DNA of 64,000 nucleotides from UBA9655 sp963704475 (GTDB lineage: Bacteria > Pseudomonadota > Alphaproteobacteria > UBA9655), in the NCBI GenBank assembly GCA_963704475.1, contig OY969900.1, positions 434,001-498,000 of the forward strand. The letters run 5' to 3'. How positions within the stretch are numbered: position 1 is the first letter of the stretch; every line of letters starts with the position of its first letter. The translations under genes were made by a program, and so were the position numbers. The notes below the pieces were generated by a model. That model saw nothing but the letters and a program-made list of their open reading frames with translations, was not told the DNA's origin and did no database searches. Below, piece by piece: positions 56,219 to 64,000 of the stretch.

Positions 56219-57104
56219 ATTTAAAAGACAGCCCTATACTCTTATAAAGCCGTGGGGTCTCCATCCAGTCTGCTTTGACTTTTACCTGCAGAAAAAGATG
56301 GACAGGTTTTTTCAAAAGGAAGGTAAGCTGCTTTCTGGCAGCTTGACCAATCGCTTTGATTTGGCTTCCTCCTTTACCTAAAACGATGATGCGTTGCGTT
56401 TCTTTTTGCACATAAATGCATTGGGTAATTTTAACGCTCCCATTGTCGAAGTCTTCCCATGATTCTGTTTCTACCCAAATAGCATAGGGAAGCTCATCAT
56501 AGAGGCGGTGAAATATTTCTTCCCGTGTAATTTCTGCTGCCAACAATCTTTGCGAGAGGTCACTGAGCTGGTCTTCAGGAAAGAGCCATGGGCCTGAGGG
56601 AAGAATTGTGGCTAAGTAGGCCTTAATATCTTGCACCCCATCGCCTTTAAGGGCAGAGACCATAAAAACTTTGTCAATACAGGGACGTGAGAGGCTTTGG
56701 CTGATAGCTAAGAGCTGATCACGAGGAATGAGGTCGATTTTATTCAATACAAGGATGATGCGTTGCTGAGAGGTGTTCAAGTGATCTAGAATAAAGGTGG
56801 TTTCTTTAAAAGATTTACGGGAAACATCCACAATAACCATAATCCCGTCGGTATCCTGAAGGCTATCCCAAGCACTTTGGACCATTGCCTTTTCAAGGCG
56901 ATTTTTGGTGAGTGAAAAAATGCCGGGCGTATCGATCAGAATAACTTGCGCATCCTCTATTTGAGCTACGCCTAAAATACGATTGCGAGTGGTTTGAACT
57001 TTGGGGGATACAATGGTGACTTTAGATCCCACGAGATTATTGATGAGTGTTGATTTTCCTGCATTTGGGGCGCCGAGAACGGCAATGAATCCACATTTCG
57101 TCAT
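56217..57104 (-). CDS. era: GTPase Era
   Basis: 295 residues. G-motifs: GAPNAGKSTLINNLVG (G1), TPGIF (G3) and NKIDLI (G4). The C-terminal KH domain shows IVLGKGGSQIKAIGQAA. Era binds 16S rRNA in 30S assembly. I chose ATG 57104, which overlaps the upstream UbiH-like gene's TGA as ATGA; a longer frame adds 16 unconserved residues. Confidence 0.96.
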   Translation of the reverse strand: MTKCGFIAVLGAPNAGKSTLINNLVGSKVTIVSPKVQTTRNRILGVAQIEDAQVILIDTPGIFSLTKNRLEKAMVQSAWDSLQDTDGIMVIVDVSRKSFKETTFILDHLNTSQQRIILVLNKIDLIPRDQLLAISQSLSRPCIDKVFMVSALKGDGVQDIKAYLATILPSGPWLFPEDQLSDLSQRLLAAEITREEIFHRLYDELPYAIWVETESWEDFDNGSVKITQCIYVQKETQRIIVLGKGGSQIKAIGQAARKQLTFLLKKPVHLFLQVKVKADWMETPRLYKSIGLSFK

Positions 57105-58258
57105 GCAACACCAGCTGCATAGCGAATCATAAAGTGTCTTAAAGGGGTGCAATTCTTGACGAGTCCGAATCCAAGAGAGCGAAGGTGAGCCATGGGGCGG
57201 CTTTTGGTTGAGAAAACACGGGTCAATCCATCAGTTAAAAAGGTCATAGATAAAACATCCAGCCGTCGCCTTTTTTGATATTGCTCCAATACATAGGAGG
57301 AGCCAATATCTAAGCCTAATGAGAAAGCCTTATGAATGATATCAGCTAACGTGGTCACATCGCGGAGGCCCACATTTAATCCTTGCCCGGTTACAGGATG
57401 AAAACTATGGGCTGCATCTCCCAAAAGAGCTAAACGTTTACTGACAAATCGTTTAGGTAAACAGACACTTAAAGGGTAGCTCCAGCGCTCATTTTCGACC
57501 GTGAAGGTTCCTAAAGAAGGGCCAAATTGAGCAAAAACTTCTTTTGCGAATTCATCGTTTGAGAGAGATAGAAGGGCAGGGGCCTTTTTCGTTTCAATGG
57601 ACCATACGAGTCCTGACGTATTGCCAGAACGAGGAATGAAGGCAAGCGGCCCAGAGGGGAGAAAATGCTCGAAGGCTTGATTGTAGTGAGGAAGTGTATG
57701 ACCCATTGTACACACAATCGCTGTTTGATCATAAGACCATTCCCAACAAGGGATCTGCGCCCAGTTTCTGAGGGTTGAAAATTTTCCGTCCGAAGCAACG
57801 CAAAGTGGCGCTTCAAGAATTGTCCCCTGATCTGTCTCAACACGTACATGAGAAAGTGTTTGTTCAAAACGCTTGAGAGATGTGGGGGCATGTAAGGTAA
57901 TACTTTTATGATTCAGAACCTTCTCTAAAATTTTAGCGCGTAAAAGGGAACTGTCTACGACATAGCCTAAAGCGTCGCGTGTGATCTCGTGTGCTTCATA
58001 GTCGACCCAATTTGGGCGCACCCCATCAGAGGTATGAACGAATGTAATGGGTGTTATCTCTTCTAGCTCCTGCCAAATGCCCAAGGTTGAGAAGAGAGTG
58101 GAGGCGCTAAAGGAGAGAGCAAAAGAACGTCCATCGGGGACGAGGGGCTGATTGGGGTCTTTTTGATCCACAACAAGCACTTGAAGTCCTTGTTGAGCGA
58201 GGGCAAGAGCTAAAGCCCCGCCTGTAAGGCCATTGCCAACAATGATAACGTGGAACAT
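57101..58258 (-). CDS. UbiH/UbiF/COQ6-type FAD monooxygenase
   Basis: 385 residues. The FAD site is at the N-terminus (FHVIIVGNGLTGGALALAL), with the second FAD motif LLGDAAHSFHPVTGQGLNVGL. These enzymes hydroxylate the ubiquinone ring; the exact position cannot be told here. ATG 58258 follows GAGAAG; the longer frame from 58396 adds 46 residues that do not belong. Near COQ9, and coupled to era by a 4-bp overlap. Confidence 0.92.
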   Translation of the reverse strand: MFHVIIVGNGLTGGALALALAQQGLQVLVVDQKDPNQPLVPDGRSFALSFSASTLFSTLGIWQELEEITPITFVHTSDGVRPNWVDYEAHEITRDALGYVVDSSLLRAKILEKVLNHKSITLHAPTSLKRFEQTLSHVRVETDQGTILEAPLCVASDGKFSTLRNWAQIPCWEWSYDQTAIVCTMGHTLPHYNQAFEHFLPSGPLAFIPRSGNTSGLVWSIETKKAPALLSLSNDEFAKEVFAQFGPSLGTFTVENERWSYPLSVCLPKRFVSKRLALLGDAAHSFHPVTGQGLNVGLRDVTTLADIIHKAFSLGLDIGSSYVLEQYQKRRRLDVLSMTFLTDGLTRVFSTKSRPMAHLRSLGFGLVKNCTPLRHFMIRYAAGVA

Positions 58259-58447
58259 GATTTTCTTCTCATTGCTTACAGTTATCACTATGACAGAACA
58301 GTGAGAAGAGTCAAAATATTTATTCTTAAGCTGAGCAAATTGCAAAAACTTAGCATTCCTCGTGGATCTCTTAGCAACACATTGAAAACTAAGCAAGATC
58401 CTTTGGCTCTCATTCTAACCCTCTGAAAATATGTATGTGTTAAGAAA

Positions 58448-58960
58448 TTACATTTTCTTTACAATAAAGCGCCATAATTTTTCTTGCCCTTTGGTAATAC
58501 CAATGCGTGGAGTAGCTTCATAGTTTGGAGAGAAAGATGAATTTTCAACAAAAAATGACGAATGAGTAGTCACATCAAGGGCGTTATGGGCGCGGGTAAT
58601 GCCTAAGTGGCGGCACAGTTTCCCAGGGCCATCAAGAGAAAGAGGAGAGGGGGATAAAAGTGTAAGCCCTCGGATAAGAACGGCTGCAGGCACTCCTTCC
58701 TCTTCAGTGACGAAGTTAAGGCAATGGTACATGCCATAAATAAAATAGACGTAACTTATGCCCCCGGGTCCAAACATAATGGCATTACGCGGCGTTTTCC
58801 CTCGTGCAGCATGACAAGCAGGGTCGTCTTGACCGAGATAAGCTTCTGTTTCTGTAATGACTTCTGTAAAGTCACCAAAAATCAGGATTTTTCCAAGCAA
58901 TTCTTGAGCAACGGTCAGGGTAGGTCGAACAAAAAAGTCTTGTTTAAGCCGCTTAGGCAT
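58448..58960 (-). CDS. 3-methyladenine DNA glycosylase (AAG/MPG type)
   Basis: 170 residues of the AAG fold. Markers are AQELLGKIL, ITETEAYLGQDDPACHAARG (catalytic Glu), FGPGGISYVYFIYGMYHCLN and RGLTLL with DGPGKLCRHLGI. It removes alkylated purines. The start overlaps the COQ9 gene's stop by 8 bp. Confidence 0.95.
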   Translation of the reverse strand: MPKRLKQDFFVRPTLTVAQELLGKILIFGDFTEVITETEAYLGQDDPACHAARGKTPRNAIMFGPGGISYVYFIYGMYHCLNFVTEEEGVPAAVLIRGLTLLSPSPLSLDGPGKLCRHLGITRAHNALDVTTHSSFFVENSSFSPNYEATPRIGITKGQEKLWRFIVKKM

Positions 58961-59540
58961 AGCGTTTCCAGGGAAATTGAAAAAGCTTTGGGAGTTTTAG
59001 AACTTCTTCAATGCGATGATCAAGAAAAGCCCATGTTTTTTCAAAATCTTCCGAATCATCCTTCAACCAATGAATAAGAGTTGCACTATAGACCCACGCC
59101 AACAGCCCACGTTTTGTATAAAAATTATAATTCGTTGAGGTATCACCCGCATAATACCAAATCTGATTAACTATTTGATACACAAGACGGCTAACCTCAG
59201 CGAGATGGGGTGGTCGCGATAAATAGCGTGCTGTTTTGAGAGCCGCTTGCCGATGAGGATCAAGAAGACTGATGCGTGTTCTGACGCCTAAGGCGACACG
59301 ATCTCTGACGCGCATCGTCTCTGCTGGTGGGAGAATGGCGAGCATCTCTTGATTCAAAAGATGATTCCAAAACAAAATAGCCTCTAAGGGCCCTTTGGGA
59401 AACAAACGCCATGCGTAAGAAGGATCAACGCCACATTCACGTGCTGCTTGTTCTAAAAGAGTTTCCGACCACCCCTCAAAAGGAACATGGATAAGGGCTT
59501 GGTTTAAAATTTTTCTTTTGATTTCTTCTCTTTCGTCCAT
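58953..59540 (-). CDS. COQ9-family protein
   Basis: 195 residues with GWSETLLEQAARECGVD at the TetR-like N-terminus and the COQ9 core (QIWYYAGDTSTNYNFYTKRG, LLAWVYSATLIHWLKDDS). COQ9 binds lipids and presents ubiquinone intermediates to Coq7. ATG 59540 has AAGGAAAA just upstream; the frame extends to 59690 but over the rpsU promoter. Neighbouring UbiH-like hydroxylase supports a quinone role. Confidence 0.94.
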   Translation of the reverse strand: MDEREEIKRKILNQALIHVPFEGWSETLLEQAARECGVDPSYAWRLFPKGPLEAILFWNHLLNQEMLAILPPAETMRVRDRVALGVRTRISLLDPHRQAALKTARYLSRPPHLAEVSRLVYQIVNQIWYYAGDTSTNYNFYTKRGLLAWVYSATLIHWLKDDSEDFEKTWAFLDHRIEEVLKLPKLFQFPWKRYA

Positions 59541-59637
59541 ATTTTTTCCTTTTCTTAACTCTTGAGATGTATTATAAGCACTCACCCTAGTTCCTCCATT
59601 GGTCTGGGAAAAAAATTTGGAAGGAGGTGTATACTCT

Positions 59638-59835
59638 ATGCAAGTTATTGTCCGTGACAATAATGTTGACCAAGCGCTGCGCGTACTCAAGAAAAAAATG
59701 CAACGCGAAGGTATTTTTCGTGAAATGAAGCTGCGTCGACATTATGAGAAGCCTTCTGAACGAAAAGCACGTGAATCTGCTGAAGCGATTCGACGTGCGC
59801 GTAAGCTCACTCGCAAACGCTCTGATTCACTGTAA
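59638..59835 (+). CDS. rpsU: Ribosomal protein S21
   Basis: 65 residues beginning MQVIVRDNNVDQALRVLKK, then KMQREGIFREMKLRRHYEKP and a basic tail. The start has a strong AAGGAGGTG ribosome-binding site; the frame extends 13 codons upstream without support. Divergent from COQ9. Confidence 0.96.
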   Translation: MQVIVRDNNVDQALRVLKKKMQREGIFREMKLRRHYEKPSERKARESAEAIRRARKLTRKRSDSL

Positions 59836-59991
59836 ACTTATCCTTTTTTTGTCATCTTCGACTTAAGAGTTCTTGCCCTCGATTTGATCGGGGGCTTAGA
59901 ACGTCTTAATCGGGGATGCATATTTTCTGATCCTTCCAAAAATTGCTCAAGGCTTAATGGTTTTTTAACAGCTATGTGCGATAATGGTAAT

Positions 59992-61048
59992 CCTGGGTAT
60001 GCGGTTGACTCCACAAACAGCCTAAACTGACAAAATTTTGCAGTTGACTCCACTTGGCATTATTTGTAGTTTTTTCATGATATGAAAACTTACCCTGAAG
60101 ATGCGGTTGAACTCATGAACATGTTTCCAGATGAGGAAGCCTGTTTGGATTATTTGGCAATGATTCGCTGGCCCCATGGATATCAGTGCTTGCGTTGCTC
60201 CGCGAGAGGCGCCTTAAAATTAGGCCGAGGACTCTATCGTTGTCAGTCCTGTAAATACGAAGGATCAGTGATTGTCGATACACTTTTCCAAGACACACAT
60301 AAGCCTCTTCGATTGTGGTTCCAGGCCATTTGGTATGTTGTGAGCCAAAAGAATGGCGTGAGCGCCAGTGGTCTGCAACAATCACTTGGATTGGGCAGCT
60401 ACCATACGGCATGGGAATGGTTACATAAACTACGTCGAGCTATGGTGAGGCCTGGGCGCGATAAATTGAGCGGCACCATTGAAATAAATGAAACGATGAT
60501 TGGCAGCGAGCAACCAGGCAAAAAAGGGCGTGGAGCGACGGGAAAAACATTGGTTTTAATAGCAGCGGAAGAGACCCAATGGGGCATTGGACGCATTAGA
60601 ATGGCTCCCATCAGTAATGCCTCCGGTGCGGTGTTAGACAATACCGTTCAGCAGATGGTTGAGATGGGTAGCACAATACGAACCGATGGCTGGGCTGGAT
60701 ATAGCGGATTAAGTAAGCTTGGATACACGCATTTGCAGATAGTTAATCGCAACGTGAAGAATGAGGATCTAATCGAGCAAGCCCATCTTGTTGCTGCATT
60801 ACTTAAACGATGGCTAATGGGCACGCTTCACGGTGCAATTAATCACAAAAATTTGCCATATTACTTGGATGAATTTACCTTTAGGTTTAATCGAAGGACA
60901 TCTAACTCGAGAGGAAAACTGTTTTATAGGTTAATCCAACAAGCGCTTGAAATAGACCCAATTCCAGCTAAACTACTAACGGCAGTTGAGGCTTAGTGGA
61001 TACAGCTGCATAGGGTGTCTCGCTTGTGGAGTCAACCGCATACCCAGG
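59992..61048. mobile_element. Complete IS1595-type insertion sequence
   Basis: 1057 bp. The ends are 25-bp perfect inverted repeats beginning CCTGGGTATGCGGTTGACTC (left) and its complement (right, ending at 61048). The 8-bp target site ATGGTAAT is duplicated at 59984-59991 and 61049-61056. Contains one transposase gene. The insertion lies 26 bp (plus the element) upstream of the small secreted gene at 61082. Confidence 0.95.
60082..60996 (+). CDS. IS1595-type transposase
   Basis: 304 residues: a zinc-ribbon start (YQCLRCSARGALKL, YRCQSCKYEGS), a helical middle, and the catalytic domain. The first catalytic acid, usually Asp in a V(E/D)xDE motif, reads IEINETMIG, that is Asn; the second is in IRTDGWAGYSGL; the C-terminal end has TLHGAINHKNLPYYLDEF and FRFNRR. 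So the gene is complete but may be inactive because of the Asp to Asn change. Confidence 0.9.
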   Translation: MKTYPEDAVELMNMFPDEEACLDYLAMIRWPHGYQCLRCSARGALKLGRGLYRCQSCKYEGSVIVDTLFQDTHKPLRLWFQAIWYVVSQKNGVSASGLQQSLGLGSYHTAWEWLHKLRRAMVRPGRDKLSGTIEINETMIGSEQPGKKGRGATGKTLVLIAAEETQWGIGRIRMAPISNASGAVLDNTVQQMVEMGSTIRTDGWAGYSGLSKLGYTHLQIVNRNVKNEDLIEQAHLVAALLKRWLMGTLHGAINHKNLPYYLDEFTFRFNRRTSNSRGKLFYRLIQQALEIDPIPAKLLTAVEA

Positions 61049-61081
61049 ATGGTAATTATTAATAGAATAAGGAAACCTATC

Positions 61082-61309
61082 ATGAAAAATCTTTCAACTA
61101 TTCTTTTAGGGGCTGCTTTCATCATTGGAGCGAACGTTTTTATGGGAACAGTAGCTTCAGCGCAGCAACCGATGTGTCTTAGTGAAAAACGTTGTAATGC
61201 AAACAAACCATGTCCCGCCACCTCCGCGTATCCGTATTGTGTATATGGTTGTTGCTCTTCTTCCAAACCGAAGGGTTTTATAAAGGACGGAGAGGACAAA
61301 AGTGCGTAA
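61082..61309 (+). CDS. Small cysteine-rich secreted peptide
   Basis: 75 residues. Signal peptide (ILLGAAFIIGANVFMGTVASA) then a mature part with six to seven cysteines (MCLSEKRCNANKPC, YCVYGCCSS). ATG 61082 has AAGGAA about 8 nt upstream; the frame extends upstream into the IS. No family is recognised. An IS insertion 26 bp upstream may have separated it from its original promoter. Confidence 0.6.
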   Translation: MKNLSTILLGAAFIIGANVFMGTVASAQQPMCLSEKRCNANKPCPATSAYPYCVYGCCSSSKPKGFIKDGEDKSA

Positions 61310-61332
61310 GTGTCGGAGATGTAACCGAGACT

Positions 61333-62184
61333 CTAACCATAGGCACCCAATCCCACGGCTCTCTCAACTCCCCCAAGATCTTTTAAGATAAAAAGAGTGC
61401 TAAACCCCGAGCTCTGAAATAGGGCTTCAACGTTTTCTCTTTGCCCGACGCCAAGCTCGAGAACCGCAAGGCCTGTGGGAGAGAGAAGGCGTTTGATGTC
61501 TGTGCTTAAAAGGCGGTAGCAATCAAGGCCATCCTCTCCCCCAAAAAGAGCAAGAGAGGGATCAAAGTCAGAGACATTTTTGTCTAATGTTGATTTGTCT
61601 TTTAAGGGGATGTAGGGGGGGTTGCTTACGATAATGTCAAAAGACCCTAACAGATCTTGCCCCCAGTTTCCCTGACAAAAAAGAGTGCGCAAATCAACCT
61701 TATTCAAAGAAGCATTGAAACGAGCCATCTCAAGGGCTTTTTCTTCCACATCCACACCAACACCGGTTGCGTTTTTGAGCTCATGCAATAAAGAGATTAG
61801 AAGACATCCTGATCCTGTTCCTAAGTCAAGAATATGCCATGGTTTAGCGTTACGGTTTCCGATCCACTGCAACACCCCTTCGATAAGGGTTTCCGTGTCA
61901 GGACGCGGATCAAGGGTATGGGCATTCAGATGAAACGGAAGACTCCAAAACTCACGAATTCCCTTTAAGCGAGACAACGGCTCACCTTTAAGGCGCCGGG
62001 TCGTCCACTCTTTAAGGATAAGTTCTTCCTGAGGGGAGGGGAGGTACTCTGGCTTTAAAATGATCATCGAGGTATCAGCGTTTAAAGCCCCCGCAATCAA
62101 CCATTTGGCCTCCTGAAGAGGATTTTTAAATCCTGCATCTGAAAGAGATTTTTCTATAAAATGACACCATTCGGCTAGAGTCAT
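61333..62184 (-). CDS. prmC: Release factor glutamine methyltransferase PrmC
   Basis: 283 residues. Methylates the GGQ glutamine of RF1 and RF2. Motifs: REFWSLPFHLNAHTLDPRPD, SAM loop ILDLGTGSGCLLISLL, and catalytic NPPYIPLKD. It converges on the Cys-rich gene with a 23-bp gap. Confidence 0.96.
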   Translation of the reverse strand: MTLAEWCHFIEKSLSDAGFKNPLQEAKWLIAGALNADTSMIILKPEYLPSPQEELILKEWTTRRLKGEPLSRLKGIREFWSLPFHLNAHTLDPRPDTETLIEGVLQWIGNRNAKPWHILDLGTGSGCLLISLLHELKNATGVGVDVEEKALEMARFNASLNKVDLRTLFCQGNWGQDLLGSFDIIVSNPPYIPLKDKSTLDKNVSDFDPSLALFGGEDGLDCYRLLSTDIKRLLSPTGLAVLELGVGQRENVEALFQSSGFSTLFILKDLGGVERAVGLGAYG

Positions 62185-62233
62185 TGTTAAGAATCCACCG
62201 TCATGAGTAAAAAATGGCGCAATTCTTCTTTTA

Positions 62234-62272
62234 CCTCTCCCCTTGTGGGAGAGGTCGCTCCCAAAGGGAGCG
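62234..62272. repeat. Two adjacent hairpins between prmC and nth
   Basis: CCTCTCCCC with GGGAGAGG around TTGT, and directly after CGCTCCC with GGGAGCG around AAA. A related CTCGCC/CGCAAGGGGAG stretch lies at about 62405-62445. The second may work as an attenuator, but no function is shown. Confidence 0.5.
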
Positions 62273-62452
62273 GGTGAGGGATGTTAAAAATCTCATTTCT
62301 TAAGATACCCATCTCGTCTCCAATTGGTTCTCATTGACTTGTGCCATATTGCTTTTCAAAAATCACACCTTTAATTCAACACTAAAACTATTCAAATAAT
62401 ACCCCTCACTCGCCGCTTTGCTGTGATCTTTCCCGCAAGGGGAGATATTAAA

Positions 62453-63151
62453 TTAACTCTTTGTTTTATAAAGATAATGACACTCGTTTCGTACGGGACA
62501 TGTGGGGCAAAGAGGTTTCCGTGCCTTGCAAATATAGCGGCCATGCAAGACAAGCCAATGATGCGCTTTAAGAAGCCATTTGTCGGGGATACGCTTCGTG
62601 AGCTCTTTTTCGACCTCAAGAGGTGTTTTTCCAAGAGCAAGTCCCGTTCGATTAGAGACCCGGAAGATGTGGGTATCAACAGCAATCACAGGCTGATGAA
62701 ACGCTGCATTCAATACAACATTTGCTGTTTTGCGCCCAACACCTGCGAGAGATTCAAGATCCTTATGATTGTTTGGAACAACACCCCCAAACGTATCAAG
62801 CAACCTTTGGCTTAAGGCCATTATATTCCTGGCCTTGGTATTATAAAGGCCGATGGTCTTTATATACTGTTTAAGCCCAGCTTCTCCCAGCTCTATCATT
62901 TTTTTAGGCGTATCCACGTGTGCAAAGAGCTTTTTTGTTGCAAGATTTACCCCTTTGTCCGTTGCCTGCGCTGAAAGGACAACTGCAATAAGCAACGTAT
63001 AGGGATTCGTTGAATACAGCTCTCCCTGAGGATCGGGGTTAAGCGTAGAGAGAGTTTCAAAAAAACGGTCAATTTCTTGAGAGGTCATGAGTATGTCAGG
63101 GGGTGTCATAGATAAATTCCGATTCTCTTGTTGTGTGAAACTATAGTTCAT
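62453..63151 (-). CDS. nth: Endonuclease III
   Basis: 232 residues. Cleaves oxidised pyrimidines. The helix-hairpin-helix LAGVGRKTANVVL gives the catalytic Lys, VDTHIFRVSNRTGL the Asp, and the 4Fe-4S cluster is CKARKPLCPTCPVRNEC. The start may be ATG 63151 or one of two later ATGs (MTPPDIL, MTSQEID); alignment length alone does not decide. Confidence 0.95.
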   Translation of the reverse strand: MNYSFTQQENRNLSMTPPDILMTSQEIDRFFETLSTLNPDPQGELYSTNPYTLLIAVVLSAQATDKGVNLATKKLFAHVDTPKKMIELGEAGLKQYIKTIGLYNTKARNIMALSQRLLDTFGGVVPNNHKDLESLAGVGRKTANVVLNAAFHQPVIAVDTHIFRVSNRTGLALGKTPLEVEKELTKRIPDKWLLKAHHWLVLHGRYICKARKPLCPTCPVRNECHYLYKTKS

Positions 63152-63240
63152 TTGTTCCCATATTTAAAGAAAGAGTTGGCAGGAAGAAGGGAAGTCGGGT
63201 ATATGAGAGATTATAGGAGAATTGAAAAATTATTCCTTTA

Positions 63241-63313
63241 ATTGTCCTTTGGCTAGATTGACAAAGGGGAGGGGTAGCCCAAGAGCCCGTCCCTGCGAAG
63301 GCGTGGAATGACA
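63241..63313. repeat. Palindromic repeat remnant upstream of ferredoxin gene
   Basis: Starts TTGTCCTTTGGC and ends GGAATGACAACTGAAG; the middle has GAGCCCGTCCCTGCGAAGGC. It has the same TGTC...GACA style as other elements in the window but is poorly conserved. Confidence 0.35.
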
Positions 63314-63371
63314 ACTGAAGCAGTAATTTTGCAATTTGCTCATAAGAGTAAAGATTAGAAGAGGAAATGGT

Positions 63372-63707
63372 ATGCCACACATGATATTTGTTAAACCTGA
63401 TGGAGAGCGCGTTGAAGTGGAAGCCCCATACGGCCTTTCAGTACTTGAAATTGCTCATCAAAATAGCGCGAAGATCTTCCTTGAAGGGGCTTGTGAAGGA
63501 TCACTTGCCTGCTCAACCTGTCACGTGGTTGTTGAGCCTGAATGGTATAGCCTTCTTGCTGAGGCCACAGAAGATGAAGAAGACATGTTAGATCTCGCCT
63601 TTGGATTAACCCAAACCTCTCGCCTTGGCTGCCAAATTATCATGCGCCCCGAACTCGATGGCCTTGTTGTCCATCTTCCGACAGCGACAAGGAACATGAT
63701 GGTGTAG
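63372..63707 (+). CDS. fdx: 2Fe-2S ferredoxin (adrenodoxin/Isc type)
   Basis: 111 residues. Cluster ligands form CEGSLACSTCHVV and LGCQIIM (C-x5-C-x2-C...C). The N-terminus IFVKPDGERVEVEAPYG is typical. ATG 63372 has GAGGAAA upstream; the longer frame from 63336 adds 12 residues. Such ferredoxins serve iron-sulfur assembly and electron supply. Confidence 0.94.
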   Translation: MPHMIFVKPDGERVEVEAPYGLSVLEIAHQNSAKIFLEGACEGSLACSTCHVVVEPEWYSLLAEATEDEEDMLDLAFGLTQTSRLGCQIIMRPELDGLVVHLPTATRNMMV

Positions 63708-63709
63708 CG

Positions 63710-64000
63710 ATGAAAATCGCCAGCTCTTTTTTTCTTTCTTTTCTTGTTCTTTTCTCTTCATCTGCTGAAGGCCAAAATGAAAAGTCTGCTCACCAATATT
63801 GTAAAGAGCAAGGCCACAAGGTAGGAACGCTTGCTTTTGAATCTTGTTGCGAGCGTAGAGAAAATTGTTGCGACTGTAGAGAAAAAAATAAGAAGGAAAG
63901 CCATCAATCTGCGAGAAGAATACTTGGGCGGGATGTTGGAGGAAAATTTGATCGATCTCGTATTAAGGAAGAAGAGCTTGTTATCGTGCCTCGAGGTGAT
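63710..64000 (+). CDS. Secreted protein with CC motifs, incomplete at right edge
   Basis: Starts at ATG 63710, 3 nt after the ferredoxin stop. The 97 visible residues begin with a signal peptide (IASSFFLSFLVLFSSSAEG), then have paired cysteines CCERRENCCDC and a Lys/Arg-rich segment with IVPRGD at the edge. Function is unknown; probably co-transcribed with the ferredoxin gene. Confidence 0.7.
   Translation, partial: MKIASSFFLSFLVLFSSSAEGQNEKSAHQYCKEQGHKVGTLAFESCCERRENCCDCREKNKKESHQSARRILGRDVGGKFDRSRIKEEELVIVPRGD

Noticed and set aside
59838..60053. 71-codon minus-strand frame next to rpsU
   Set aside because: Its upstream half is IS end sequence; with the IS removed, stop codons precede the remaining part and the only ATG gives 27 residues.

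Overview
The window is a chromosomal segment of an alphaproteobacterium, most likely an intracellular or symbiotic member of the Holosporales (Paracaedibacter/Odyssella/Caedimonas type); this assignment is an inference from gene content. Supporting signs are a cytochrome b/c1 fusion, ALAS-type hemA, chpT, hda with a CDP-alcohol transferase/PerM block, COQ9, an ELM1 protein, an intact 16S-Ile-Ala-23S-5S operon (classical Rickettsiales usually split it), a type VI secretion gene block, a kelch protein, a broken fic gene and many small palindromic repeats, some of them inside genes. No search was run, so names rest on motifs read by eye.

Layout. 1-9190: the tail of an unknown gene, glmM, the bc1 complex (petA and a b-c1 fusion), sixA, then a minus-strand block hda / membrane protein / PerM / CDP-alcohol transferase / DUF2066 / rpiB. 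9190-14550: palindromic repeats, trhO, an SbmA/BacA-like ABC exporter and two tandem secreted paralogues that share a promoter with a palindromic operator-like site. 14566-19562: EVE protein, gpsA, trmB (carrying two palindromic elements in its coding region), an SDF symporter, ndk and an Rsm22-like protein. 19600-26240: one rRNA operon with promoter, 16S, tRNA-Ile(GAT), tRNA-Ala(TGC), 23S and 5S. Its spacers and two 23S helices carry hairpins built from 7-nt repeats (TYAGNNN), and one intervening sequence encodes a four-helix-bundle (S23) protein.

26240-35600 is an accessory stretch: a cysteine-rich secreted peptide, two copies of a MITE-like element, vapBC overlapping polA, a small secreted gene with an in-frame stop, a fic pseudogene, a kelch/transmembrane protein and an IS630 remnant. 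35620-43800: a GyrI-like protein with chpT, an RND efflux pair, hemA and an ELM1-like protein. 43820-53068 is a minus-strand operon of type VI secretion membrane-complex and baseplate genes (SPOR protein, tssJ, tssK, tssL, tssM, tssA); sheath, tube, spike and ClpV genes are not in the window. 53200-64000: tpiA, recO, a DUF4239 protein, a secreted protein, era, a UbiH-like hydroxylase, AAG glycosylase, COQ9, rpsU, a complete IS1595-type element with 8-bp target duplication, a cysteine-rich secreted peptide, prmC, nth, a 2Fe-2S ferredoxin and the start of another cysteine-containing secreted protein.

Themes. Core energy metabolism (bc1, ubiquinone, heme, tpiA) is kept. Surface and secretion functions (T6SS, ABC and RND exporters, secreted low-complexity and Cys-rich proteins, kelch) look adapted to a host. 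Small repeats, MITEs, an IS and pseudogenes show ongoing genome erosion. The most unusual signals are the heptad-repeat hairpins across the rRNA operon and the palindromic elements read through in trmB.
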